Below, piece after piece: positions 21,377 through 29,019 of a DNA stretch of 64,000 nucleotides. Positions within the stretch are counted from its first letter, which is position 1, and the number at the start of each line of letters is the position of its first letter. Below the pieces are notes generated by a model. That model made no database searches. It saw only the letters and a list, made by a program, of their open reading frames with translations, and was not told the DNA's origin. This DNA is from Oscillospiraceae bacterium (lineage in GTDB: Bacteria > Bacillota > Clostridia > Oscillospirales > Acutalibacteraceae). Both the position numbers and the translations under genes were made by a program. The stretch covers positions 52,141-116,140 of the forward strand of contig JAISUW010000054.1 in assembly GCA_031271865.1 (NCBI GenBank), read 5' to 3'.

Positions 21377-23538
21377 TGCTTTGCCTCCTTATCCAGTTTC
21401 ACGCGCTTCAGGCGGAGTGCGTTGGTGAGAACCGATACGCTGGAGAGGCTCATAGCGGCCGCTGCGAACATCGGGTTGAGCAGGAGCTTCTCATTTTGCG
21501 TTATTAGGTAGAGCAGTCCCGCCGCAATCGGTATGCCGACGGTATTGTAGCCGAAAGCCCAGAATAGGTTCTGCTTAATATTTCGAATCGTGCGCTTGGA
21601 GAGCCTTATGGCTTTCGCTACGTCCCCGACATCGGAGCGCATGAGGACAATATCCGCACTCTCCATGGCGACATCCGTCCCTGAACCGATGGCTATGCCT
21701 ATGTCCGCCTGCGCCAAAGCCGGGGCATCGTTGATGCCGTCACCGACCATCGCCACGCGCTTTCCCTCGCTTTGCAGCTTCTGCACCTCAGCCGACTTGT
21801 CCTGCGGCAGAACCTCCGCCAGCACACGGTCTATGCCTACTTCGGCGGCGATGCGCTCTGCGGTCTCCCGCTTGTCGCCGGTGATGACGGCGGTTTCTAT
21901 GCCCATGGCATGTAACGCCGCTATAGCTGCGCGGCTACCCGGCTTTGCTGTGTCGCGCACGGTAATCTTGCCGAGGTATTCGCCGTCTGCGGTAATCTCG
22001 ATTCCGCGTCCGATTTTGATATGGCGGCCGCTTATATCTCCCTCCACGCCCTCACCGATGATGGCGCGGAAGTTCTCCACCGGGAGGTATTCGCCGTCAT
22101 AGTAATCCACAATGGCTTTGGCTATCGGATGCTCGGAATGCCGCTCCAGTGAGGCGGCAAGCTGCAAGACATCCCCTTCCACTGCAGTGACTTCCGGCTT
22201 GCCTTCCGTAAGGGTGCCGGTCTTGTCGAATACAACCGTGTCTAATTTATGGGCGGTTTCCAAGGCCTCCCCGCCCTTGATGAGGATGCCGTTCTCCGCG
22301 CCTTTGCCCGTAGCGACCATGATGGCGGTCGGTGTAGCCAGCCCTAAGGCGCAGGGGCAGGCAATTACGAGGACGGAGATGAAGACAGTGAGGGAGAACT
22401 TCACATCCCGAGTACCGATATACCATGCGGCGGCAGATGCAAGGGCAATCAGGCAGACAATTGGGACAAAAACACCCGACACCTTGTCTGCCAAGGCGGC
22501 AATGGGAGCTTTGCTCCCCTGCGCATCCTCCACCAAGCGGATAATCTGTGCAAGTGCCGTATCCGCGCCGACTTTCACCGCTTTGAGCTGAAAAGCTCCG
22601 GTGGTATTCAGCGTGGCGGCATAGACCTTGTCGCCCGGGGCTTTGTCTATGGGCAGGCTCTCTCCTGTCAGCATGGACTCATCCACAGCGGAGTGCCCTT
22701 CCGAAACGACACCGTCCACCGGTATCTTCGCGCCCGGTTTCACCGCCAGCACATCGCCGGGGATGACATCCGCAATGGGTATCTCGGTCTCGGCGCCGTC
22801 CTTGACGAGGATGGCTGTTTTGGGTGCCAAGCCCATGAGCTTCTTGATGGCTTCCCCGGTGCGGCCTTTGCTGACCGCCTCCAAGGACTTGCCTAAGAGA
22901 ATGAGCGTGATAATTACAGCGGCGCTTTCAAAGTAGAGCGCGTCCACCGCCGCAAAGTGTCCGGCGGCGATGCGGTACATATTGTATATACTGAACAAAA
23001 CAGCGGCGGCAGTACCGATGGCAATGAGGCTGTCCATGTTCGGGGAGCGGCTCCAAAGGGCTTTGAAGCCTACCACATAGAACCTGTAGCCCACAGCCAC
23101 CGCCGGGACGGTCAGAAGGAATTCAATCAGCGCATACCACAAGGGATAGCGCATCATGAACTCTGCTAAGGCACCGGCACCCGGGAGTGTGACAAACTTC
23201 ACCATGGGTGCCATGGCGATGTACAGCAGCGGCAGCGCAAATACAGCCGCTACGATGAACTTGGTCCATAAGGTGCGGATGGCTTTCTGCTTCTCGGCGG
23301 CATCGCGGTCGTGGGCGTCCGCCTTCGGAAGCGCTGCGCCGTAGCCTAACTTCTCAATGAAACCGATGATGTCCGCAACGCTGTAGCGGTCGGAATCAAA
23401 GCGCACGGCGGCGCGCTCCGTGGTAAGGTTTACAGAGGCTTCCACGCCATCTTTCTTGTTGAGGACGCGCTCAATCCGTGCGGAGCAAGCCGCGCAGGTC
23501 ATGCCTTTGATGGCGAGGGTTTGGGTGGTTGCGGCCAT
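21373..23538 (-). CDS. copA: Copper-translocating P1B-type ATPase CopA
   Basis: 721 residues. One N-terminal heavy-metal domain with [12 protein letters not shown] (about residues 12-23), then eight predicted membrane segments including the [12 protein letters not shown] metal motif. The phosphorylation site is DKTGTLTEG, the nucleotide domain has SEHPIAKAI and the hinge is [16 protein letters not shown]. This is a Cu(I)-type pump that normally exports copper from the cytoplasm. It follows the DUF2318 lipoprotein by 37 bases and is coupled to the next gene. The context (a cupredoxin-bearing exporter and a cysteine lipoprotein) suggests the copper is delivered to an extracytoplasmic acceptor, or simply detoxified. 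Confidence 0.93.
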   Translation of the reverse strand: MAATTQTLAIKGMTCAACSARIERVLNKKDGVEASVNLTTERAAVRFDSDRYSVADIIGFIEKLGYGAALPKADAHDRDAAEKQKAIRTLWTKFIVAAVFALPLLYIAMAPMVKFVTLPGAGALAEFMMRYPLWYALIEFLLTVPAVAVGYRFYVVGFKALWSRSPNMDSLIAIGTAAAVLFSIYNMYRIAAGHFAAVDALYFESAAVIITLILLGKSLEAVSKGRTGEAIKKLMGLAPKTAILVKDGAETEIPIADVIPGDVLAVKPGAKIPVDGVVSEGHSAVDESMLTGESLPIDKAPGDKVYAATLNTTGAFQLKAVKVGADTALAQIIRLVEDAQGSKAPIAALADKVSGVFVPIVCLIALASAAAWYIGTRDVKFSLTVFISVLVIACPCALGLATPTAIMVATGKGAENGILIKGGEALETAHKLDTVVFDKTGTLTEGKPEVTAVEGDVLQLAASLERHSEHPIAKAIVDYYDGEYLPVENFRAIIGEGVEGDISGRHIKIGRGIEITADGEYLGKITVRDTAKPGSRAAIAALHAMGIETAVITGDKRETAERIAAEVGIDRVLAEVLPQDKSAEVQKLQSEGKRVAMVGDGINDAPALAQADIGIAIGSGTDVAMESADIVLMRSDVGDVAKAIRLSKRTIRNIKQNLFWAFGYNTVGIPIAAGLLYLITQNEKLLLNPMFAAAAMSLSSVSVLTNALRLKRVKLDKEAKQ

Positions 23539-23575
23539 AGGTCACCGTCTTTCTTTGGGAACGCTCGGGGGGCGT

Positions 23576-24067
23576 TCAGGCTGTCTTCCAGTTAGAAGGG
23601 AAGCGGTAGGCATTCGCTGCGAGGAGTTCATAGGGAATGGTGATAGAATTTGCTGTCTCTGTGCGCTCTGAAGCAAGAATCGGAACGGGGTTGCAACCGC
23701 CGGCGGCCTTGCCGACCGCAGACAATGGGAACTGATTGCCGCAGTTCTGGCAGGTCAGCGCGGAACCGTCCTGCACAAAGTAGGCATAGGGGGATCCATT
23801 GCAAACCTGGCAGGTGTTGAATGCCGTCCGTAGCGTGCCGTCCGGTGCTATGACAGCCAAAACTTCTAAGCGCACACCATTCACGGTCAGGGGATAGTAC
23901 GTTGCCGTACTTGTGACGGCATCGATGGGGATTGTGAGGCCGCTGCCCGCGGGCAGTGCGGTATACTCTGCCGCGGTTTCGGGTGCGGCGGCAGAGCCCT
24001 CCCCGCAAGCGCCCAGCGGCAGCAGCAACAGAAAGAGTACAAGCAGCGAAGCAAGTGTGCGTTTCAT
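23576..24067 (-). CDS. DUF2318-type cysteine lipoprotein
   Basis: 163 residues. Signal peptide with a lipobox LPLGAC (Cys21), so the protein is lipid-anchored outside the membrane. The folded part has CQVCNGSP, a second CQNCG and GGCNPVP, which matches the DUF2318 metal- or iron-sulfur-binding domain found in FtrD-like proteins of bacterial iron and copper transport. It sits between the HMA-TauE-cupredoxin fusion and copA on one transcript. A role in binding or reducing the metal outside the membrane is plausible. Confidence 0.8.
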   Translation of the reverse strand: MKRTLASLLVLFLLLLPLGACGEGSAAAPETAAEYTALPAGSGLTIPIDAVTSTATYYPLTVNGVRLEVLAVIAPDGTLRTAFNTCQVCNGSPYAYFVQDGSALTCQNCGNQFPLSAVGKAAGGCNPVPILASERTETANSITIPYELLAANAYRFPSNWKTA

Positions 24068-24088
24068 AGACGTATCCTCTCATTGGGG

Positions 24089-25495
24089 CTAAGTGACGGT
24101 GACAGTAGCGGCAATCATGCCCATCCAGCAGGTATAGCGATAGGTGCCGGGGGCGGCTGGCGTGAAAGTGATGGTGTTCGTGCCGGGGGTAAAGCTATGC
24201 GTAAAACCAAGGTCGCGGGAGAGCATGCGCCCATTGCAGCCGTTGATGGAGCTCTCCGGGGCTTCAATCTCCCAGATGACCGGTTTTCCGGCTTGCACGG
24301 TGATGTTGGGGTAGCGGTTGGGCAGGAGTGTGCTCTTTACAGTCTGCGTGCCGTCCGGATTCTGGACGGCAGTATCGGCAGCGGCGGGGGAACCGGACCG
24401 GCTGCTTTCAGAGGAGTAGGAACGGTTGCTCTCAAATTGCGGCAAGCGGAAGCCGCTCAGGTGCCAGCCCTGCGAGAGCATTGCCAGCCCCAGCACTACC
24501 ACAAGCACACCGCCGACAGCCATGATGTGCTTGGCAAACTTTTTACCGAGGGCGGCAACCAGGGAGCCTAAGCCCAGCATGAGCGGCACAGTACCGAGGC
24601 TGAAACAGAGCATAGCCAGTGCGCCGCGCAGGGCACTCCCGGAAGCTAAGGCCAAAATCTGCATCGATTGGAGCGGACCGCAGGGCATCAGTCCGTTCAG
24701 CAAACCGACAACGAAAGGCTGCCGCCCGGTTTTTGCTTTGCCGCCGCCGGGCAGACGAAAGCGCGGCTGCAGTTTCCGCAAAGCCGGAAAAAGGTTCAGG
24801 GTGTTCAGCCCCATAATAATCATCAACACACCGGCGAGGAGCTTCAGGATTCCCTGCACCAAGGTTGGTAAACCCGCAGCCGACCCACCGAGTGAACCGA
24901 TTGCGCCGAGAACACCGCCGATGACAGTATAAGACAGCACCCGCCCCAGATTATAAAACACAGCAGAGAAAACCTGGATTTTTTTTGTTACCGATTGTAA
25001 CTTTTTCGTTTGCTCCTCTTCTCTTGCTTCTTGTTTAGGTAACGCCTGTGACAGATTAATCCCACCGCACATAGCGATACAATGCACCGATGTAAGAAGA
25101 CCCACGAGGAAGAGCATACCATAGCCCATGCCGGTATCCGCAAGTTGGGACGGCACAAGATAATTCAGCACACCGAGCTTGTCCAACAGAAGCCACAAAA
25201 CCAGTATGACCGCCAAAAAGCCGAGCGTACGGGGCAGTGTGCTGCTATGGACAGTTTGTGCTTGGACGTCATCGGCATCTTCCGGTGTGTATCCCAGGGC
25301 GTGAATGGTTCGGAGGATGTCAGCGGGCGCAAGGAGATGCGGATCGTATTCTATCTCAGCTTTTTCGTCTTGGTAACAAACGGTAACAAAAAAAATCCCG
25401 ACCAGAGTTCCGATTTTGCGCTCTATACGAGCAGCACACGCCGGGCAGTCCATACCGCCGATTCTGAGAACCAGTTTTCTACGTTCCTCCGGCAT
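24089..25495 (-). CDS. HMA-TauE/SafE-cupredoxin fusion protein
   Basis: 468 residues in three parts. Residues about 8-70 form a heavy-metal-binding domain with GGMDCPACAARIE (Cys17, Cys20). Residues about 90-350 are six or more membrane segments of the TauE/SafE (DsbD-like) family, containing SVHCIAMCGGINLS and LLNGLMPCGPLQSMQ. Residues about 375-468 form a cupredoxin-like beta domain with likely copper ligands in INGCNGRM, FTHSF and YTCWMGM. A cytoplasmic copper handler, a membrane carrier and an external copper site are thus joined in one chain. It is first gene of the metal operon, just upstream of the DUF2318 lipoprotein and CopA. Confidence 0.85.
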   Translation of the reverse strand: MPEERRKLVLRIGGMDCPACAARIERKIGTLVGIFFVTVCYQDEKAEIEYDPHLLAPADILRTIHALGYTPEDADDVQAQTVHSSTLPRTLGFLAVILVLWLLLDKLGVLNYLVPSQLADTGMGYGMLFLVGLLTSVHCIAMCGGINLSQALPKQEAREEEQTKKLQSVTKKIQVFSAVFYNLGRVLSYTVIGGVLGAIGSLGGSAAGLPTLVQGILKLLAGVLMIIMGLNTLNLFPALRKLQPRFRLPGGGKAKTGRQPFVVGLLNGLMPCGPLQSMQILALASGSALRGALAMLCFSLGTVPLMLGLGSLVAALGKKFAKHIMAVGGVLVVVLGLAMLSQGWHLSGFRLPQFESNRSYSSESSRSGSPAAADTAVQNPDGTQTVKSTLLPNRYPNITVQAGKPVIWEIEAPESSINGCNGRMLSRDLGFTHSFTPGTNTITFTPAAPGTYRYTCWMGMIAATVTVT

Positions 25496-25528
25496 GGCAC
25501 ACCTCTTTTCGGTCTATGTCTATATAAT

Positions 25529-25557
25529 AGTATATCACGCGGAAGTGCAAAAAGCAA
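25529..25557 (-). promoter_or_regulatory. Promoter of the metal operon
   Basis: Reverse strand TTGCTT (25552-25557), 17-base spacer, TATACT (25529-25534). I saw no clear CsoR or CopY operator. Confidence 0.65.
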
Positions 25558-25574
25558 GTTAAATTTATGTGTTT

Positions 25575-25619
25575 TATATGAAATAGAAAGAAACCGAGTC
25601 CCCGTTCAGGCACTCGGTT
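25575..25619 (-). terminator. Terminator after rpiB
   Basis: Perfect 8-base stem AACCGAGT (25592-25599) with ACTCGGTT (25612-25619). Read on the reverse strand it is followed by TCTTTCTATTT. It separates rpiB from the metal operon. Confidence 0.75.
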
Positions 25620-25634
25620 GTTTCCGGAGAATGC

Positions 25635-26090
25635 CTAGGCGATTTCGTCGAATGTGCCGGCTTCGATTTTGGTAATCATATCCACACGTTTCTTGTGGCG
25701 GCCGCCCTCAAAATCAACGGCGAGCCAAGCCATCACAATCATCTTCGCCAACTCGGAGCCGACCACACGGGCTCCCATACAAAGAATGTTCGTGTCATTG
25801 TGCATCTTGGAGAGCTGCGCGGAATACGGCTCGGAGCAGCATACGGCGCGGATGCCTTTCACCTTATTGGCGGCAATAGAAATGCCTACCCCGGTGCCGC
25901 AAAGGAGTATCCCTTTCTCGCATTGCCCTTCTGCTACTGCTTTTGCTACCTTATACGCCGATACCGGGTAATCGGCTTTTGCCGTTCCGAAAGTGCCGAA
26001 ATCCAGTACATCCACTTTCTGCTCTTGCAGCCACGTTTTCAGCGCTTCTTTCAGACAGGTTGCCGCGTGGTCACATCCGATGGCTATCAT
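25635..26090 (-). CDS. rpiB: Ribose-5-phosphate isomerase B
   Basis: Interconverts ribose 5-phosphate and ribulose 5-phosphate in the pentose phosphate pathway. 151 residues from the ATG at 26090 (AGGAGAG upstream). The family motifs IGCDHAA at the start and GILLCGTGVGISIAANK (catalytic cysteine) are present, as is NILCMGARVVG. An extension to 26123 runs into the intergenic palindrome and is rejected. It is the third gene of a HAD-queT-rpiB run. Confidence 0.95.
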   Translation of the reverse strand: MIAIGCDHAATCLKEALKTWLQEQKVDVLDFGTFGTAKADYPVSAYKVAKAVAEGQCEKGILLCGTGVGISIAANKVKGIRAVCCSEPYSAQLSKMHNDTNILCMGARVVGSELAKMIVMAWLAVDFEGGRHKKRVDMITKIEAGTFDEIA

Positions 26091-26110
26091 AGTATCTCTC
26101 CTTTGGATTA

Positions 26111-26135
26111 TAAGATGCAGCATTGCTGCATCTTA
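26111..26135. repeat. Perfect 25-base palindrome between queT and rpiB
   Basis: Arms TAAGATGCAGCA (26111-26122) and TGCTGCATCTTA (26124-26135) around a single T. It contains the queT stop codon. The core GCAGCATTGCTGC recurs inside queT (26262-26279) and inside the HAD gene (27091-27110). There is no T tail, so it is not a classical terminator. Confidence 0.85.
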
Positions 26136-26660
26136 GCTTAGTGCGAGCAGCTTTGCCGGGACTTTCCGCAGTGCCGCAACGAGTGCGAGGCCGAGCAGGA
26201 AGCAAATCACGAGTTCGCTTAGACCAATCTGCCAAGCATAAGTCCAGTAGACGGCGGGCGGAGATGCAGCAATGCTGCCATACTCCGCATAGACAATCAC
26301 CGCCGGGACAATCAGCGCATTACAGATTACGGGAGGGATTGCGGACAGAACCGGCAGGCGGAGCTTTGATACTACCATATTCCGCAGGAAGTAAGATAGA
26401 ACCGCGGCAAGCAAAGTGGCCAAGCTGCCAAACACAATGTCGAGCATACCGTAACCGGAGGCGAGATTGGCGATGACACAACCTATTGCCAAGCCCGGGA
26501 TGGCAGCAGGGGTCAAAACCGGCAGAAGGGTTAGTGCTTCAGCCACGCGGAACTGCACGGGTCCATAGGAAATGGGTGCTAAAAAGACGGTCAGTGCGGC
26601 GTAGAGTGCGGCAATTACAGCCGCTTGGGTCAGGAACTTCAGGGTCGGTTTTGCTTTCAT
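26133..26660 (-). CDS. queT: QueT-type queuosine-precursor transporter
   Basis: 175 residues with about five membrane segments. The opening AAVIAALYAALTVFLAPISYGPVQFRVAEALTLLP is characteristic of the QueT (DUF988) family, substrate-binding components of energy-coupling-factor transporters linked to queuosine precursors. No ECF ATPase or T component is nearby, so it would use a shared ECF module. GAAAGGA precedes the ATG. A hairpin-rich leader lies at 26680-26719. A copy of the short palindromic repeat falls inside the gene (26262-26279). Confidence 0.88.
   Translation of the reverse strand: MKAKPTLKFLTQAAVIAALYAALTVFLAPISYGPVQFRVAEALTLLPVLTPAAIPGLAIGCVIANLASGYGMLDIVFGSLATLLAAVLSYFLRNMVVSKLRLPVLSAIPPVICNALIVPAVIVYAEYGSIAASPPAVYWTYAWQIGLSELVICFLLGLALVAALRKVPAKLLALS
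26262..26279. repeat. Copy of the GCAGCA-N-TGCTGC palindrome inside queT
   Basis: AGATGCAGCAATGCTGC, the same 17-base core as at 26111-26135, here coding for part of GSIAAS on the reverse strand. Confidence 0.7.
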
Positions 26661-26679
26661 GGGGAGAGGTATCCTTTCG

Positions 26680-26719
26680 GAGAATTTATTTTACAGTCCG
26701 GGATTCCGTTGTCCGGACT
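26680..26719 (-). promoter_or_regulatory. Candidate structured leader (pseudoknot) of queT
   Basis: Read on the reverse strand, AGTCCGG and CCGGACT form a 7-base stem with an 11-base loop (26695-26719). An A-rich stretch follows, then TTCTCCG, whose first bases can pair with GAA in the loop, just before the ribosome-binding GAAAGGA. This is the outline of an H-type pseudoknot such as preQ1 riboswitches form, but the conserved preQ1-I loop bases are not evident. Confidence 0.3.
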
Positions 26720-26733
26720 TGCAAGCAAAAAGC

Positions 26734-27516
26734 CTACAGGGTAATGTCAGCAAGGGTCTGTACTGCCAAATCGGCCTGAATGGAGGAACCGGCATAGATT
26801 TCCGGCGTAGTAATGCCGGTATACACAAGGATGGTCTGCACACCGTTCCTGCCAATGGCTATATCTGTTTCCAGACGGTCGCCGATGAAGATTAGGCACT
26901 CTTTGGGTTGGTCGGTTTTCGCACAAATGAATTCCACTGTGGATAGCTCCGGTTTGCCGAAAACCAAATCAGGTTTGCGCCCTGTAGAGACCTCCAGCAG
27001 AGCTATCATGGCTCCTGTGTCAGGCATAAAACCATCAGCAGTCGGACAATTAATGTCGGGATGGGTAGCATAGTAGGGTTTCCCGCTATCCAGCAGCATT
27101 GCTGCATCTTGGAGCTTCCGATAGGTCAGTGTGGTGTCAAAACCCAGCAGTACATAGTCGGCACATTTTGGGTCATCGGTGAGCGCGATGTTTTGCTCCC
27201 TCAGAATTAATTCCAAGTTGGGATTTGCCAGCGCATAGCATCGTTTCCCCGGTTGGAGCTTTTGCAGGGCGGCGGCAGCCACATGGGAGGAGAGTACGAT
27301 TTGTTCCGCCGTTGCTTCCAAACCCATGCGGGAGAGTTTCTTCTGCACCTCCGATACAGAGCGCGAAGAGTTGTTGGAGAAAAGGATAACGCCGTACCCT
27401 TTTTGAATTAATGAATTAATGAATTGCACCGCCCCCGGGATGGCAGCATCCCCGAGGTAGACAGTACCGTCCAAGTCGAAAACGAAAACAGAACCGGGCT
27501 TCGGGCAAAAAGCCAT
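26734..27516 (-). CDS. HAD-IIA family sugar/nucleotide phosphatase
   Basis: 260 residues from the ATG at 27516, with GGGAGG just upstream. A TTG at 27528 would place the ribosome-binding site inside the gene. HAD motifs are FDLDGTVYLG (motif I), SNNSSRSV (motif II), the lysine in FGKPE and FIGDRLETDIAIG (motif IV). The cap arrangement and sequence are those of the NagD/4-nitrophenylphosphatase group, which dephosphorylate sugar phosphates or nucleotides. Substrate unknown. It is first gene of the HAD-queT-rpiB run and contains one copy of the local palindromic repeat. Confidence 0.88.
   Translation of the reverse strand: MAFCPKPGSVFVFDLDGTVYLGDAAIPGAVQFINSLIQKGYGVILFSNNSSRSVSEVQKKLSRMGLEATAEQIVLSSHVAAAALQKLQPGKRCYALANPNLELILREQNIALTDDPKCADYVLLGFDTTLTYRKLQDAAMLLDSGKPYYATHPDINCPTADGFMPDTGAMIALLEVSTGRKPDLVFGKPELSTVEFICAKTDQPKECLIFIGDRLETDIAIGRNGVQTILVYTGITTPEIYAGSSIQADLAVQTLADITL
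27091..27110. repeat. Copy of the GCAGCA-N-TGCTGC palindrome inside the HAD gene
   Basis: Contains GCAGCATTGCTGCATCTT, coding for part of LQDAAMLLD on the reverse strand. Same core as at 26111-26135. Confidence 0.7.
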
Positions 27517-27545
27517 AGCGCCTCCCAAAACAACTTGATGGGATT

Positions 27546-27574
27546 ATTATAGCATGGATAAGGAAAAAAAGCAA
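27546..27574 (-). promoter_or_regulatory. Promoter of HAD-queT-rpiB
   Basis: Reverse strand TTGCTT (27569-27574), 17-base spacer, TATAAT (27546-27551). Confidence 0.78.
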
Positions 27575-27632
27575 GACCAATTTACCGAAAGGGGAGCCAT
27601 GCGCACCCATTCAATTGCTGAAGAATAGAATG

Positions 27633-27662
27633 GTTTAAGAGGATATACTATACCTCTTAAAC
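27633..27662. promoter_or_regulatory. Palindrome upstream of the metallopeptidase gene, possible operator
   Basis: Perfect 10-base arms GTTTAAGAGG (27633-27642) and CCTCTTAAAC (27653-27662) flank ATATACTATA, which contains the -10-like TATACT. It lies only 14 bases before the ATG. No good -35 is visible, so an RNA hairpin in the leader is an equally good reading. Confidence 0.45.
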
Positions 27663-27675
27663 ATAGAGGATAAGG

Positions 27676-28221
27676 ATGGTTTATGTGCCTCTGCAAGTTA
27701 CCCCGCCCGGGAGGTCTCCCAATGCAAGGGGAGAGTTTCGGTTAACCTACGGCGACACGCTGCCGTATCGCGGAGAAAAGTGTGAAATCAAAGCCAGCAG
27801 ACTCGGGCGGACAGCCTGGGCAGACGGTGTTTTTTATATACGACCCGGTTTGGCACCGGAAGAAATCCGGAAAGCATGTATGGGTATCTACCGCACGCAA
27901 GCCAAGGAAGTGCTCGGTCAAAAAGTGAAGGCTTTCGCAGAGAAGATGGGTGTCCGGCCTGCCAAGGTGGAGTGCCGCGGCAACGAGGAGCGCTGGGGTT
28001 CCTGTGACGGTTTAGGGCAAATTAATTATTCCTGGCGGCTCATGGCCTGCCCTGAGGACATCATCGACTATGTAGTGGTTCATGAACTGTCGCACCTGAA
28101 AGAGTTTAACCATGCGGATTCGTTCTGGGCTTTAGTCGAACAGTTCATACCATTCGCCCGCGAAAAGCATCGGCAGTTAGAGATTACGCGCCGTGCGTTG
28201 CGGGAGTGCAATTTCATCTGA
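27676..28221 (+). CDS. YgjP-like (DUF45/M48-type) metallopeptidase
   Basis: 181 residues. The zinc motif is HELSHLKEFNH: HExxH with a further His-containing helix. NEERWGSCDGLGQINYSWRLMACP upstream of it is the signature of the YgjP-like metal-dependent hydrolase family. There are no membrane segments, so it is cytoplasmic. Family members are poorly characterised, and the substrate is unknown. The ATG at 27676 has GAGG six bases upstream; a GTG at 27685 is an alternative. Confidence 0.85.
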   Translation: MVYVPLQVTPPGRSPNARGEFRLTYGDTLPYRGEKCEIKASRLGRTAWADGVFYIRPGLAPEEIRKACMGIYRTQAKEVLGQKVKAFAEKMGVRPAKVECRGNEERWGSCDGLGQINYSWRLMACPEDIIDYVVVHELSHLKEFNHADSFWALVEQFIPFAREKHRQLEITRRALRECNFI

Positions 28222-28238
28222 GCCTGATGGGTTACAGC

Positions 28239-28264
28239 AAAAGGGGAGCGAAGCTCCTCTTTTT
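28239..28264 (+). terminator. Terminator after the metallopeptidase gene
   Basis: 11-base stem AAAAGGGGAGC (28239-28249) with GCTCCTCTTTT (28253-28263), one G-T pair, GAA loop and a T run. Confidence 0.85.
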
Positions 28265-28289
28265 GTATGTCTTTGCATTTGTTTTCCAC

Positions 28290-28318
28290 TTGACAAGCCC
28301 CCCTATTTCTGTTATAAT
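28290..28318 (+). promoter_or_regulatory. pduL promoter
   Basis: TTGACA (28290-28295), 17-base spacer, TATAAT (28313-28318): a near-consensus sigma-A promoter. Confidence 0.88.
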
Positions 28319-28351
28319 AGGGTTACATTGAAAGCAGAAAGGCATTATACC

Positions 28352-28924
28352 ATGGCTAAGACAGTACTGATTGAAACCTCCGCCCGTCATGTCCACGTTA
28401 CGCAGGAGCACTTGGAGGCTCTCTTCGGAGCGGGGCATGAATTGACTGTTAAGAAAGCACTCTCCCAACCCGGGCAGTTCGCCTCTGAGGAGCGCGTAAC
28501 CGTTGTCGGTCCGAAGAAGAGTATCGCCGGCGTATCCATTTTGGGACCTGTGCGTCCTGCCTCGCAGGTGGAGATTTCCCTGACAGATGCGCGCAGCATC
28601 GGTTTGGCAGCTCCCATTCGGGAGAGCGGCGACATAGCCGGTACTCCCGGATGCAAGCTTGTCGGACCTGCCGGAGAGGTGGAACTGACAGAGGGCGTCA
28701 TCGCCGCCAAGCGCCACATACACATGACCCCTGCTGACGCTGAGAGCTACGGACTGGTTGATAAACAGGTCGTGGAAGTCAAGATTCCCTCCGCAGACCG
28801 TGCTTTGACCTTGGGTGATGTGGTGGTGCGTGTGCATCCGAACTTTGCTTTGGCTATGCACATCGACACAGACGAATCCAATGCAGCCGCACCGGCACCC
28901 GGTGCTTTAGGTGAGATTCTGTAA
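28352..28924 (+). CDS. pduL: PduL-type phosphotransacylase
   Basis: 190 residues from the ATG at 28352 (AGAAAGG upstream); a longer frame from 28193 runs through the terminator. Interconverts acyl-CoA and acyl-phosphate. Two zinc-site motifs are visible, ARHVHV near the start and KRHIHM in the second barrel half, as in characterised PduL. No microcompartment shell genes are nearby and there is no obvious encapsulation peptide. It probably acts as a free cytosolic phosphotransacetylase in acetate or propionate formation, replacing Pta. Confidence 0.93.
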   Translation: MAKTVLIETSARHVHVTQEHLEALFGAGHELTVKKALSQPGQFASEERVTVVGPKKSIAGVSILGPVRPASQVEISLTDARSIGLAAPIRESGDIAGTPGCKLVGPAGEVELTEGVIAAKRHIHMTPADAESYGLVDKQVVEVKIPSADRALTLGDVVVRVHPNFALAMHIDTDESNAAAPAPGALGEIL

Positions 28925-29019
28925 ACTGTACATCCGATTCCGAAAGCTACCCGCGCCTTAATCCGCTGCAATGCCGCGGGCATCTCGTGTGCTTATAGCG
29001 GCATTATCCAAGGAGGCTT

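Noticed and set aside
28352..28924. Bacterial microcompartment because of pduL
   Set aside because: No shell proteins, no other pdu or eut genes and no clear targeting peptide; a free phosphotransacylase is the simpler reading.
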